Positions 19,449 through 28,376 of a stretch of 64,000 bases of DNA are shown in pieces. The notes beneath the pieces are model-generated. The model made no database searches and was not told the DNA's origin. It worked only from the letters and a program-made list of their open reading frames with translations. Made by a program: the position numbers and the translations under genes. This DNA comes from Pigmentiphaga sp. Lineage in GTDB: Bacteria > Pseudomonadota > Gammaproteobacteria > Burkholderiales > Burkholderiaceae_B. Where the stretch lies: assembly GCA_023228945.1 (NCBI GenBank), contig JALOAI010000021.1, positions 1 to 64,000 on the forward strand. The letters run 5' to 3'. Numbering within the stretch: the stretch's first letter is position 1; every line of letters begins with the position of its first letter.

Positions 19449-19681
19449 GGCGGTGGAATTCGGAAAAGGCAGAACCGGTGACGCGGCAAGCGTACCATGG
19501 GCAAACCGGCTTGCCGCTGGCCCTGGTCCGCACACGGAAAACCTCGCCCGAGCGCAGGCCGGGGCCACTTGCGGTGTCGTCGACTTCTAAGCTTAGACTG
19601 GGCGAGATTCGCCGCCCCAGGCATAATCGCCGTTTTCGCCGCCGCGCTGGCGAAGCAGGCCGCGCAACTAGGAGACCCCGC

Positions 19682-20962
19682 ATGAAAATCGAAACCCTGG
19701 CCGTCCACGCCGGTTATTCGCCCGAACCCACCACCCGCGCCGTGGCGGTGCCGGTGTACCAGACCGTCGCCTACTCCTTCGACAGCGCGCAGCATGGCGC
19801 CGATCTGTTCGACCTGAAAGTGCCGGGCAACATCTATTCCCGCATCATGAACCCCACCAACGACGTGCTCGAAAAGCGCGTTGCGGCCCTGGAAGGCGGC
19901 ATCGCCGGGCTGTCGGTGGCGTCGGGCATGACCGCCATCCTGTATGCCATCCAGACCATCACCGAGGCCGGCGACAACATCGTGTCGGCCAGTACGCTGT
20001 ATGGCGGCACCTACAACCTGTTTGCCCACACCCTGCCGCAAATGGGCATCGAAACCCGCTTCGCCGACCCGAAAAACCCCGAGTCGTTCGCCGCCCTCAT
20101 CGATGAGCGCACCAAGGCGGTGTTCTGCGAATCCGTCGGCAACCCGCTGGGTAATGTCACGGATATCGCGGCCCTGGCCGAGATTGCGCACGCCCGCGGC
20201 GTGCCTCTGATCGTCGACAACACCGTCCCCAGTCCCTATCTGTGCCGGCCGATCGAGCACGGCGCCGACATCGTGGTGCATGCGGCCACCAAGTACCTGG
20301 GCGGCCATGGCAACAGCATGGCCGGCGTGATCGTCGACAGCGGCAAGTTCCCCTGGGCCGAGCACAAGGAGAGGTTCAAGCGCCTGAACGAGCCCGACGT
20401 GTCGTACCACGGCGTGGTCTATACCGAGGCGCTGGGCGCCGCCGCCTTCATCGCCCGGGCGCGCGTGGTGCCGCTGCGCAACACCGGCGGCGCGCTGTCG
20501 CCCTTCAATGCCTTCCTCGTGCTGCAGGGCATCGAAACCTTGCCGCTGCGCATGGACCGCATCTGCGAGAACTCCCTGGCCATCGCCCGCCACCTGCAGC
20601 AGCATCCCAAGGTGGCATGGGTCAATTACGCTGGCCTGCCCGACCATGAAGACCACGCCCTGGCGCAGCGCTACATGGGCGGCAAGGCCTCCGGCATCCT
20701 GTCGTTCGGCCTCAAGAGCGGCGGCCGCGAAGCGGGCGCGCGCTTCCTCGACGCGCTGCAGTTGTTCACCCGCCTGGTGAACATCGGCGACGCCAAGTCG
20801 CTGGCCACCCATCCGGCCTCGACCACCCACCGCCAGCTCGACGCCGACGAACTCAAAAAGGCCGGCGTGAGCGAAGACATGGTGCGTTTGTCCATCGGCA
20901 TCGAGCACATCGACGATCTGCTGGCGGATCTGGACACGCGCTGGCGGCTGTTTAAGGCCTAG
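19682..20962 (+). CDS. metY: O-acetylhomoserine sulfhydrylase/aminocarboxypropyltransferase
   Basis: A 426-residue PLP enzyme of the Cys/Met metabolism family. The start [42 protein letters not shown] and the PLP lysine in [11 protein letters not shown] (about residue 204) are diagnostic. The reaction joins O-acetylhomoserine with sulfide to homocysteine. The ATG at 19682 follows AGGAGACCCC. Its TAG stop shares the palindrome CTAG (20959-20962) with the convergent hipA stop. I did not recognise a SAM or SAH riboswitch in the 233-base leader. Confidence 0.92.
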   Translation: MKIETLAVHAGYSPEPTTRAVAVPVYQTVAYSFDSAQHGADLFDLKVPGNIYSRIMNPTNDVLEKRVAALEGGIAGLSVASGMTAILYAIQTITEAGDNIVSASTLYGGTYNLFAHTLPQMGIETRFADPKNPESFAALIDERTKAVFCESVGNPLGNVTDIAALAEIAHARGVPLIVDNTVPSPYLCRPIEHGADIVVHAATKYLGGHGNSMAGVIVDSGKFPWAEHKERFKRLNEPDVSYHGVVYTEALGAAAFIARARVVPLRNTGGALSPFNAFLVLQGIETLPLRMDRICENSLAIARHLQQHPKVAWVNYAGLPDHEDHALAQRYMGGKASGILSFGLKSGGREAGARFLDALQLFTRLVNIGDAKSLATHPASTTHRQLDADELKKAGVSEDMVRLSIGIEHIDDLLADLDTRWRLFKA

Positions 20963-22236
20963 TTGCCGCTAGGCCTCTGTTGCGCCCCTTCTGGGGGGCG
21001 CAACAGGGTCAGGCCTTCGGCCAGTCGGTGGGCCATCAGAGCGCACAAAGGTGGCGAAAGCACACGGGCCGCCGCCTCGAATCCGGCCTGGAAGCGTTGC
21101 AGAAGGTTATTGAGGTGGGTTTCCGCGTCTTGCCGCGTGAGGAAGCCGAAATGGTGAGCTTCCGCCAGCAGGCTGGCTTGTGATACGTCCTTTCTGCCGG
21201 TGCTGAGCTGCATGGCGAGAGACCGGGGATGTTCCGAGCCCGGGGCCGGAACCACATCGAATGCGGGCGCGAGGCGCCACCGTTTTTCTGTCTGGCAGTA
21301 AAGTGCCGCATGGTTGCGCGGGTGATCGTCGTCATTGCCGATCAGCGCGTTGAACACCATGCGCTCGAAGAGTTCCTGCCGGTCTTCGTCGGGGGCTCCG
21401 ATCTGCTTTAAAGCCATGGCCAGGAGGGGATAACTCCAGGAAGCAGTATTCCCGCCGGGATACTCCGTTTGCAGCAGGGAGGCGCCGCTGATGGTCATGC
21501 AGCGCCGATCGCCGTGGCGGTCGAAGCGGCGTGAGCGTAGAACGCTCAGACCCGAAACATCCATGACGTGATCGAGGACCGTTGGCGCAAAGTACAGCCC
21601 GGCGGTGCTGGCCCATTGCTGCATGCCATGCTCAAGACACGGAATATCGACCAAGTCGGTAGCTAGCGAAGGCTTGACCAACCAGAATGTCTGTCCATCC
21701 CGCACGGTGGCCTTGGGGCGTGCGCCACCGAGGCTGGGTGTTGCCATCAGACGCCTGCGCAGCTTCGGGTCGATCGCGGGGCGGTGACTGGCCATGGCCA
21801 ACAATTCGCGCGCCAGGGCTTCGAGCTGTGGCAGGCCCGGGCTCGCGAGAGCTGCCACCGAAGGCTTGCGAGTGTGTCCGACGGCAAGGGCGCCCCAGCG
21901 GTCGGCATTGCCGGCGCGAAGCAAATAGTCTGCATCCGGTGCGTTTTCCGGCAACTGGTATTCGCGTTGCAGGAGCATGCGCCCCCAGGCATCGGGGGCC
22001 GCGTCGCGCAAGACATCGTGCAGGCCCCGGTAGCGCACGGCAGGGAAGCTGACGTCGGCCAGCAGGGGCAGGTTGATCGGGTCGATGGCCCAGGGGAGCT
22101 GCGCCTCGAGATAGCTGGGTGCGTATCGATATTGGCCAACGTGATCAACGGCGGTATACCGCCCAATCGTGACCCAATGGCCATCGTCGGGCCGCTGTAG
22201 GTACACGTAAAAGGGTCGTGTTCTAGAAGAAGTCAT
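20959..22236 (-). CDS. hipA: HipA-like serine/threonine kinase toxin
   Basis: A 425-residue HipA family protein. The activation/ATP region LGGARPKATVRDGQTFWLVKPS, the catalytic loop NALIGNDDDHPRNHAALY (about 294-311) and the Mg-binding Asp in LAPAFDVVP (about 320-328) are intact. HipA kinases phosphorylate translation targets such as GltX and cause growth arrest. It overlaps the upstream antitoxin gene by 14 bases. Its stop overlaps metY's stop by four bases. Both the kinase and the partner look intact. Confidence 0.88.
   Translation of the reverse strand: MTSSRTRPFYVYLQRPDDGHWVTIGRYTAVDHVGQYRYAPSYLEAQLPWAIDPINLPLLADVSFPAVRYRGLHDVLRDAAPDAWGRMLLQREYQLPENAPDADYLLRAGNADRWGALAVGHTRKPSVAALASPGLPQLEALARELLAMASHRPAIDPKLRRRLMATPSLGGARPKATVRDGQTFWLVKPSLATDLVDIPCLEHGMQQWASTAGLYFAPTVLDHVMDVSGLSVLRSRRFDRHGDRRCMTISGASLLQTEYPGGNTASWSYPLLAMALKQIGAPDEDRQELFERMVFNALIGNDDDHPRNHAALYCQTEKRWRLAPAFDVVPAPGSEHPRSLAMQLSTGRKDVSQASLLAEAHHFGFLTRQDAETHLNNLLQRFQAGFEAAARVLSPPLCALMAHRLAEGLTLLRPPEGAQQRPSGN
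20977..21006. terminator. Hairpin terminator inside the hipA 3' end
   Basis: CTGTTGCGCCCC and GGGGCGCAACAG form a perfect 12-base stem (20977-20988 with 20995-21006) and a six-base loop, 15 bases after the metY stop. It lies within the last codons of hipA read on the other strand. It could end metY transcription and, being symmetric, affect hipA mRNA 3' ends. Confidence 0.5.
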
Positions 22237-22561
22237 CGTCGTCGATCTCGTTCGCCGTAGCGGAAGTACGCGAGACTCGCTGGTTCAGCGTTGCGGTCGT
22301 CAGGTCGATGGCGGGAGGTGGAACGACGAGGTCGAGCAGGCCCAGGGTTTGCAGGGCGTTCAGATACGACGCAGCGCTGACCGCGGGGTCGCCGTGTTCC
22401 ATGCGGCGCAGGGTGGCAACGGAGATATCCAGCCGCCGGGCCAGGTTGTTGGCTAGCTCCTGGTAGCGCAGACGCTGGGCACGGATGGCCAAGCCCCAAA
22501 GCCGCAGGCGTTCTTGTATATGGGGGTGGAGGGTATCCGGCCGGGTGAGCTTCTTGGGCAT
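22223..22561 (-). CDS. hipB: HipB-like HTH antitoxin
   Basis: A 112-residue protein with an Xre-type helix-turn-helix in the middle (ELANNLARRLDISVATLRRMEHGDPAVSAASYLNALQTLGLL) and an acidic, likely flexible C-terminus ending EIDDDDFF. HipB-type antitoxins bind HipA and repress the operon. It is the first gene of the module; the toxin start lies inside its 3' end. The palindromic promoter region upstream (22579-22627) fits autoregulation. Confidence 0.83.
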   Translation of the reverse strand: MPKKLTRPDTLHPHIQERLRLWGLAIRAQRLRYQELANNLARRLDISVATLRRMEHGDPAVSAASYLNALQTLGLLDLVVPPPAIDLTTATLNQRVSRTSATANEIDDDDFF

Positions 22562-22578
22562 GTGGAGCTCTTCCGAGA

Positions 22579-22627
22579 ATGATCATAGATGTTCTATTAT
22601 ACTAATTAATACTTCATCTATGATCAT
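22579..22627. promoter_or_regulatory. hipBA promoter-operator
   Basis: ATGATCATAGATG (22579-22591) and CATCTATGATCAT (22615-22627) are a perfect 13-base inverted repeat 23 bases apart, and each arm contains the self-palindrome ATGATCAT. Between them a perfect TATAAT reads on the minus strand (22601-22596). The block is strikingly AT-rich against its surroundings. I read it as two HipB operators bracketing the -10 element. Confidence 0.6.
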
Positions 22628-22685
22628 AATCATCGATATCCTGGTCGGGAAATCCGCCTAGACTCGACCAGCATCGACTCGTTCG

Positions 22686-23411
22686 TCAGGATAAGGCTGT
22701 GCCGGCTCCAGGCCGCAACAGCGCCCGGTCCAGCGCGGCAAGCCGCGCGGGAGTGCCAACATCGATCCAAGCGCCTTGATACCCGCTGGCGAGGATTTGG
22801 CCGTTGCCCATGGCGCGGCGCAGCAAGGGCGCCAGCCGTGCGGAACTGCCGCGAGGCACGTCGGCCAACAGTTCGGGTCGATAAAGGCCGATGCCGCTGA
22901 AGGTGAGTCGCTCGCCGCCTTCCGGCGGCGAGGAGGGGTCGCAGGCCCGGCCGCCCACCCGCCAGAAGTCGCCTTGTGGGTGATGCGTTGGGTTGTCCAC
23001 CAGCAGCAGCCAAGCGAGATCCCGCGGAGCCATGGCGCTGGCCAGTTCCCATGCCCGCATAGGGTTCCAATCGCACCAGACGTCGCCATTGATCACCAGA
23101 AATGGGTCGCTATCTAGCCAAGGCAGTGCCTGTGCGATGCCGCCCGCTGTTTCCAGCCCGCCAGCGGGCTCGGGCGACCAGGTGATGCGCACGCCCCAGC
23201 GGCGGCCGTCGCCCAGGGCGGCCTCCAGCCGCTCGCCCAGCCAGGCATGATTGATCACCACGTCGCGCAGCCCGGCCGCCGCCAGCCGCTCCAGATGCCA
23301 GACGATAAGCGGCTTGCCGCCCACCGCCAGCAAGGGCTTGGGCGTGTGGTCGGTGAGCGGACGCATGCGTTCGCCGCGTCCGGCCGCCAGGATCATGGTT
23401 TTCATGGTCAT
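22686..23411 (-). CDS. murU: MurNAc-1-phosphate uridylyltransferase
   Basis: A 241-residue nucleotidyltransferase of the sugar-1-phosphate family, starting MTMKTMILAAGRGERMRPLT with the signature G-x-G-x-R, followed by PKPLLAVGGKPLI and FLVINGDVW. MurU makes UDP-MurNAc in the recycling route that bypasses MurA/MurB. The start at 23411 overlaps the amgK stop (ATGA); an ATG two codons later is equally possible. The pairing with amgK makes this function much more likely than a glucose-1-phosphate transferase. Confidence 0.88.
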   Translation of the reverse strand: MTMKTMILAAGRGERMRPLTDHTPKPLLAVGGKPLIVWHLERLAAAGLRDVVINHAWLGERLEAALGDGRRWGVRITWSPEPAGGLETAGGIAQALPWLDSDPFLVINGDVWCDWNPMRAWELASAMAPRDLAWLLLVDNPTHHPQGDFWRVGGRACDPSSPPEGGERLTFSGIGLYRPELLADVPRGSSARLAPLLRRAMGNGQILASGYQGAWIDVGTPARLAALDRALLRPGAGTALS

Positions 23412-24439
23412 GCCGCATGCTCGGCCAGGCGGTCCAGCAGGCGCAGGAGCGGACGGAACACGTCGTAATGCCCCGCCACCTGCCGCACATAGCCTTCGAC
23501 GCGCGGCATATGGGCGAGATAGCCCGGCTTGCCGTCGCGCAGATTGAGGCGGGCGAACACCCCCAGGATGCGCAGGTTGCGCTGCAGGCCTATCCATTCC
23601 CAATCGGCGTGGAAATCGGCGATGTCGGCGGGCACCGGCAGCCCTTCGCGGCGGGCGAGCTCCCAGTAGCGGATGCCCCAGTCGAGTTGCTGTGGCTCAT
23701 CCCAGGTGGTGCGGGCGTCCATGAGCAGGCTGGCGAGATCGTAGGCGATCGGGCCGCGCACCGCGTCCTGGAAATCGAGCACCCCCGGCCGCGGATCGTC
23801 GTCCACGGGCAGCATCAGATTGGGCGAATGAAAATCGCGGTGCACCAGCACTTGCGGCTGCGCGGCGGCACGGCGCGCCAGGAGCTCGCCGATGCCGGCC
23901 AATTGTTCGCGCTCGGTGTCGTCCAGCGAGTAGCCGCAGTGGCGGGCGATGTACCACTCGAGGAATAATTGCAGTTCCTCGATCAGGCGGCTGGCATCGT
24001 AGGCCGGCAGGCCGCTGGCGTTGGCCCGCTGCACTGCGGCCAGGGCTTGCAGGGAACCCAGGTACCAGCCATGGATGGCGGCATCGCCGGGGGCGGGATC
24101 CTGGCGCAGGGCGGCGTAAAAATTCAGTTCGCCCAGATCGGAGAGCAGCAGGAAGCCGTGGTCCTGGTCGCGCGCGAGCACGTCTGGAGCTTTGACGCCG
24201 GCCCGCCGCAGCCGCTCGGCCACGTCGAGGAAGGCATCGAGGGGTTCCCGGTCGGGCGGGGCGTCCATGACAACGCGCGTCCCGTGCGCGGTATCGATCC
24301 GGAAATACCGGCGAAAGCTGGCGTCGGCCGACGCCGGCCGCAAGCTGTCGGGCTCGGCGCCCAGTTGGGTGGGGAGCTGCTGCAGCCAGGCATGCAGCAT
24401 GGCAAGACGGGAATCGGTAGCGGTCATCGGATGGAGCAA
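23408..24439 (-). CDS. amgK: MurNAc/GlcNAc anomeric kinase
   Basis: A 343-residue aminoglycoside-phosphotransferase-fold kinase. SADASFRRYFRI is the N-terminal nucleotide-binding region, VHRDFHSPNLML the catalytic loop and VLDFQDAVRGPIAYDLASLL the Mg-binding region. AmgK phosphorylates MurNAc at the anomeric position for MurU. A second ATG at 24427 is an alternative start. The gene is divergent from lptD, as in related betaproteobacteria, and coupled to murU. Confidence 0.88.
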   Translation of the reverse strand: MLHPMTATDSRLAMLHAWLQQLPTQLGAEPDSLRPASADASFRRYFRIDTAHGTRVVMDAPPDREPLDAFLDVAERLRRAGVKAPDVLARDQDHGFLLLSDLGELNFYAALRQDPAPGDAAIHGWYLGSLQALAAVQRANASGLPAYDASRLIEELQLFLEWYIARHCGYSLDDTEREQLAGIGELLARRAAAQPQVLVHRDFHSPNLMLPVDDDPRPGVLDFQDAVRGPIAYDLASLLMDARTTWDEPQQLDWGIRYWELARREGLPVPADIADFHADWEWIGLQRNLRILGVFARLNLRDGKPGYLAHMPRVEGYVRQVAGHYDVFRPLLRLLDRLAEHAA

Positions 24440-24483
24440 GGAGGTCGGCGGGAGCGCCGCACGGATGCCGGCGGCAACCGCCT

Positions 24484-26916
24484 ATGATAATCTTCCGGCT
24501 CCCGTCCGATTCTCCGGGCGTTGCGCCCCGCGGGTGCCGCGCCATCCCTTGTTGCCTGCCTTTGCGTCCCGTGCGTCTCCTCTATTGGCCTGCCGTCGTC
24601 ATGGCGCTGTCCGTCCAAGCCCTGGCTGGTGTTGCCACCGTCCGGGCGCAGGAGGGCGGCGGGCCGCCTACGTCCACGCTGCGCGAGTCGCGCAGCCTGC
24701 AGCTGCATCCCGGAATCGACGTGAATCAACTGCCGGTGTTCACCCGCAGCGAGTCCGTGCGGGGTGATCCCGACGATCGCGTGGTGCTGGAAGGCGATGC
24801 CGAGGTGCGCCGCAATGACGTCATCCTCAAGGGCAGCCGCATCGACTACGATCGCGCCGCCGAGGTGCTCGACGCCCAGGGCGACGTGCGCCTGCTGCGC
24901 GAGGGCAGTGTCGTCACCGGCCCCGCGCTCAAGCTCGACATGGCCACCGATTCGGGGGAATTCGACAACCCCGAGTTCTACGTGGCCACCACGGGCGGCA
25001 GCGGCGAGGCCGAGAAAGCCGAATTCCTCAGCCGCACCCAGACCCGGCTGCACGAGGTGATCTATACCGGCTGCCCCTGTCCCGAGCCGGATTGGTATAT
25101 CCGGGCGCGGCAGGTGGATCTGGATTTCGATACCGAGCAGGGGCTGGCGCGCAGCGGCGTGGTGTATTTCAAGGGCGTGCCCATTCTGGGGGCGCCGATT
25201 CTGTCGTTCCCGCTCAGCGATAAGCGCAAGAGCGGTTTTTTGCCTCCCACCTTCGGCCTCACCAGCCGCAGCGGTGCGCAGTTCACGCTGCCTTATTACC
25301 TGAACCTGGCGCCCAACTACGACGCCACGCTCTATCCCATGATCTTCGCCCGCCGCGGCGTGCAGCTCGGCGCCGAGTTCCGCTACCTGGGCGCGGGCTA
25401 CCAGGGGCAGGTGTATGGCGCCCTCATGCCCCACGACCGGGCGAGCGAACGCAACAACCGCTGGTACTACAGCGCGAGCCACCAGCAGGATCTCGGGCGC
25501 GGCTTCGGCCTGGGCTGGGATCTCCAGCGCGCCTCCGACGACGATTACTTCCGCGATTTCTCGGCGGTTGCGCTTGATCGCGCCTCCACGGTCACGTTGC
25601 CGCAGTCGGTAACCCTGTCGTGGGCCAATCCGTATTTCAGCGCGCAGCTCACGCCCGTGCAGTACCAGGTGCTGCAAGACGCCGACTCGCCGATTACGCC
25701 GCCCTACGATATGTTGCCGCGCTTCACGTTCGCCGGTAACCGCTACGATTGGAATGGCCTGGATCTCCGGCTGGGTGGCGAAGCCGTGCGGTTCCGGCGC
25801 GTGCCTTGGCTGGCCACCGGTCAGGCCTTGCCGCGCGAAGAGGGCACGCGGGTTTCGGTCTATCCCTCGATCTCCCTGCCCATCCTGCGGCCCGGCTGGT
25901 TCGTCACGCCCAAGGTCGGCGTGCATGCCTCCAGTTACCACACCGACTTCAATCGGTCGCTCTATTACGACGCCGACTCCCCGGCGGGCGGGCTGCGCGA
26001 ATACGACATCCGCAGCGCCAACCGCGTACTGCCCATTATGTCGCTCGATACCGGCCTGATCTTCGAGCGCGATGCCATGCTGTTCGGCCGCTCCATGACC
26101 CAGACGCTCGAACCGCGCCTGTACTATCTGTACGTGCCCTATCGGGATCAGCGTACGATTCCCGTTTACGATACGGCGCTGGCCGACTTCGGCTTCAGCC
26201 AGCTGTTCTCCGAAAACCTGTTCTCCGGCGGCTGGGATCGCATCGCCAATGCCAATCAGCTCACCGCGGCGCTTTCCACACGCTGGCTCGACGGTGCCAG
26301 CGGCGTCGAGCGGGCCCGGATATCGGCGGCGCAGCGCGTGTATTTCGCCGATCAGCGGGTCACCCTCCCCGGCGAGGCGCCGCGCAGCAACGAACGCTCC
26401 GATTTTCTGTTTGAAGTGGCGGGCTCGCTCACCGACGACCTCAGCGGCCAGGCCACCATCCAGTACAACCCCTACATCCACCGGCTGGAACAAAGCTCGA
26501 TCTCGGCGCGCTGGGATGCCGCCCGCCTGGCCACGGTCTACGCGGGCTATCGCTACATTCGCCGGTCGTTCCAGCAAAACGGCCAGGAGCAGGTGAGCAT
26601 GGCCGTGCAGTGGCCGTTCGCCACCAATTGGTACGGCGTTGGCCGGGTCGATTACTCCATGCAGGACAGCCGTTTTACCCAGGTGCTGGGCGGCCTGGAG
26701 TACAACGGCGGCTGCTGCTGGACGGCGCGGGTGGTGGCACAACGCTACGCGGTGTCCAGCGAATCGTCCAATACCGCGTTATTCTTCCAGCTCGAACTGA
26801 ACGGCCTGGGCAGCCTCGGTACCGACCCGCTCGAAACCCTGCGGCGAAATATCCCCGGCTACCAGCCGGTGACGCGGCCCATCCAGCCCGGTACTCCGTT
26901 CGAACGCTATGAATGA
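24484..26916 (+). CDS. lptD: LPS-assembly protein LptD
   Basis: An outer-membrane beta-barrel of up to 810 residues that, with LptE, inserts lipopolysaccharide into the outer leaflet. The jellyroll domain has VVLEGDAEVRRNDVILKGSRIDYD. Cysteines in YTGCPCPEPDWYI and EYNGGCCWTARVV are placed for the inter-domain disulfides. The N-terminus before residue 30 looks untranslated: RLLYWPAVVMALSVQALAGVATVRA is a good signal peptide, so a GTG at 24571 may be the real start. Its stop overlaps a possible surA start. Confidence 0.94.
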   Translation: MIIFRLPSDSPGVAPRGCRAIPCCLPLRPVRLLYWPAVVMALSVQALAGVATVRAQEGGGPPTSTLRESRSLQLHPGIDVNQLPVFTRSESVRGDPDDRVVLEGDAEVRRNDVILKGSRIDYDRAAEVLDAQGDVRLLREGSVVTGPALKLDMATDSGEFDNPEFYVATTGGSGEAEKAEFLSRTQTRLHEVIYTGCPCPEPDWYIRARQVDLDFDTEQGLARSGVVYFKGVPILGAPILSFPLSDKRKSGFLPPTFGLTSRSGAQFTLPYYLNLAPNYDATLYPMIFARRGVQLGAEFRYLGAGYQGQVYGALMPHDRASERNNRWYYSASHQQDLGRGFGLGWDLQRASDDDYFRDFSAVALDRASTVTLPQSVTLSWANPYFSAQLTPVQYQVLQDADSPITPPYDMLPRFTFAGNRYDWNGLDLRLGGEAVRFRRVPWLATGQALPREEGTRVSVYPSISLPILRPGWFVTPKVGVHASSYHTDFNRSLYYDADSPAGGLREYDIRSANRVLPIMSLDTGLIFERDAMLFGRSMTQTLEPRLYYLYVPYRDQRTIPVYDTALADFGFSQLFSENLFSGGWDRIANANQLTAALSTRWLDGASGVERARISAAQRVYFADQRVTLPGEAPRSNERSDFLFEVAGSLTDDLSGQATIQYNPYIHRLEQSSISARWDAARLATVYAGYRYIRRSFQQNGQEQVSMAVQWPFATNWYGVGRVDYSMQDSRFTQVLGGLEYNGGCCWTARVVAQRYAVSSESSNTALFFQLELNGLGSLGTDPLETLRRNIPGYQPVTRPIQPGTPFERYE

Positions 26917-26960
26917 TGGCCGCGGTGGCTGCCGTGGCCCGTCCTTGGAGCTTTAGTCCC

Positions 26961-28367
26961 ATGCAGGTAATCCGATTCCGCCGGTTTTTTGCGCTGGCCT
27001 TGCTGAGCGGTGCGTGCGCCTCCGCGGCGGTACAGGCGCAAGTGCCGCCGCCCGAGGCCGCGGCGCCCGGCACCGTATTCGTCCAGGGGGCGCAGCCAGG
27101 CGACTCGATCGTTGCCGTGGTCAACGACGACATCATCACGTGGCGCGAACTCCAGGCCGAACAACACCTGGCGTCCGCCGAGCTCCAGGCCAACGGGATC
27201 ACCCCGCCGCCGACCGAGGTGTTGCAGCGCCAGTTGCTCGAACGCATGATCACCGACAAAGTCCTGCTCCAGGAAGCCGAGCGTGCCGGCATCCGCATCA
27301 CCGACGAGCAGCTCCAGGCCGCCGTGGGCCGGATCGCCGAGCAGAACCAGATCACGGTCCAGCAATTGCGCCAGGAGGTGGAGCAGGCCTCCACCTGGGA
27401 GGCCTACCTCGAGCAACTGCGCGAACAGGTTCGCATCAATCGCCTGCGCGAACTCGAAGTCGATCGCACCATCATCATTTCCGAAAACGAAATCGATGCC
27501 TTTCTGGCCGACCAGGACCGCCAGGGATCGGCGGGCATGGCCAATGCCAACGCCATGCTGCACCTCGCGCAGATCCTGGTGCGCGTGCCGGAAGGCTCCA
27601 CCCCGGATCTCATCGCCAGCCTGCGCACCCGTGCCGAGAACATGCTGCGCCAGGCGCGCTCGGGCGCTGATTTCGCGCAACTGGCGGCCGCCGGATCGGA
27701 CGGCGACGAAGCACTGCGCGGCGGCGATCTCGGGCCGCGTCCCACCGGCGGATGGCCCGAGCTCTTCCTCCAGGCCACCCGCGGCCTGCGCGCCGGCCAG
27801 GTCAGCGACATCATCCAAAGCGGCAACGGCTTCCACATCCTCAAGGTGATCGATCGCGACGAGCCGCGCCAGGCGGCGGGCCAGTTGCCCGACACCGGGC
27901 CGGTGAGTGTTACCCAGAACCGGGCGAGCCACATCCTGCTGCGCACCTCGGCCGTTCTCTCCGACGCCCAGGCGCAAGAGCGTCTGCGCCAGCTGCGCGA
28001 ACGCCTGGTGCGCGGCAACGAGGATTTCGCCGCCATGGCCCGGCAATACTCCGACGACGCCTCCGCGCCGCAAGGGGGCGAACTGGGCTGGCTGTCGCCG
28101 GGCGAAACCGTGCCGGCCTTCGAGCGTGCGCTCGATACCCTGCAGCCCGGCGAAATCTCGCAACCGGTGCAAAGCCAGTTCGGCTGGCACCTGATCCTGC
28201 TCGAAGATCGCCGCGTGCAAGACGTCACCGAGCAAACCCGCCGGATGCAGGCGCGACAACTGCTGTTCCAGCGCCGCCTCGAGCCGGCCTGGAACGAATG
28301 GGTGAGCATGGTGCGCGCCCGGGCCTTCGTCGACAACCGCCTGGCTCGCGACGACGGCGGCAACTGA
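26961..28367 (+). CDS. surA: Periplasmic chaperone/peptidyl-prolyl isomerase SurA
   Basis: A 468-residue outer-membrane-protein chaperone. The signal peptide MQVIRFRRFFALALLSGACASAAVQA is followed by the SurA N-domain and two parvulin domains (about 190-290 with LHLAQILVRVPEGS and 295-405 with ASHILLRTSAVLSD and GGELGWLSPGETVPAFE). The ATG at 26961 gives a clean signal peptide behind TTGGAG; an ATG at 26913 overlaps the lptD stop and adds 16 residues. It belongs to lptD-surA-pdxA. Confidence 0.94.
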   Translation: MQVIRFRRFFALALLSGACASAAVQAQVPPPEAAAPGTVFVQGAQPGDSIVAVVNDDIITWRELQAEQHLASAELQANGITPPPTEVLQRQLLERMITDKVLLQEAERAGIRITDEQLQAAVGRIAEQNQITVQQLRQEVEQASTWEAYLEQLREQVRINRLRELEVDRTIIISENEIDAFLADQDRQGSAGMANANAMLHLAQILVRVPEGSTPDLIASLRTRAENMLRQARSGADFAQLAAAGSDGDEALRGGDLGPRPTGGWPELFLQATRGLRAGQVSDIIQSGNGFHILKVIDRDEPRQAAGQLPDTGPVSVTQNRASHILLRTSAVLSDAQAQERLRQLRERLVRGNEDFAAMARQYSDDASAPQGGELGWLSPGETVPAFERALDTLQPGEISQPVQSQFGWHLILLEDRRVQDVTEQTRRMQARQLLFQRRLEPAWNEWVSMVRARAFVDNRLARDDGGN

Positions 28368-28376
28368 CGCACCGGC

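Noticed and set aside
19449..19681. Possible SAM or SAH riboswitch before metY
   Set aside because: I could not recognise conserved core elements; only a weak CATAAT near 19622 was seen.
18662..20908. 748-residue open frame opposite metY that runs into pepP in another frame
   Set aside because: It spans the divergent promoter region and two known genes; the translation is unconserved.
24424..26742. 772-residue open frame opposite lptD
   Set aside because: Shadow frame: low-complexity translation opposite an unmistakable LptD.
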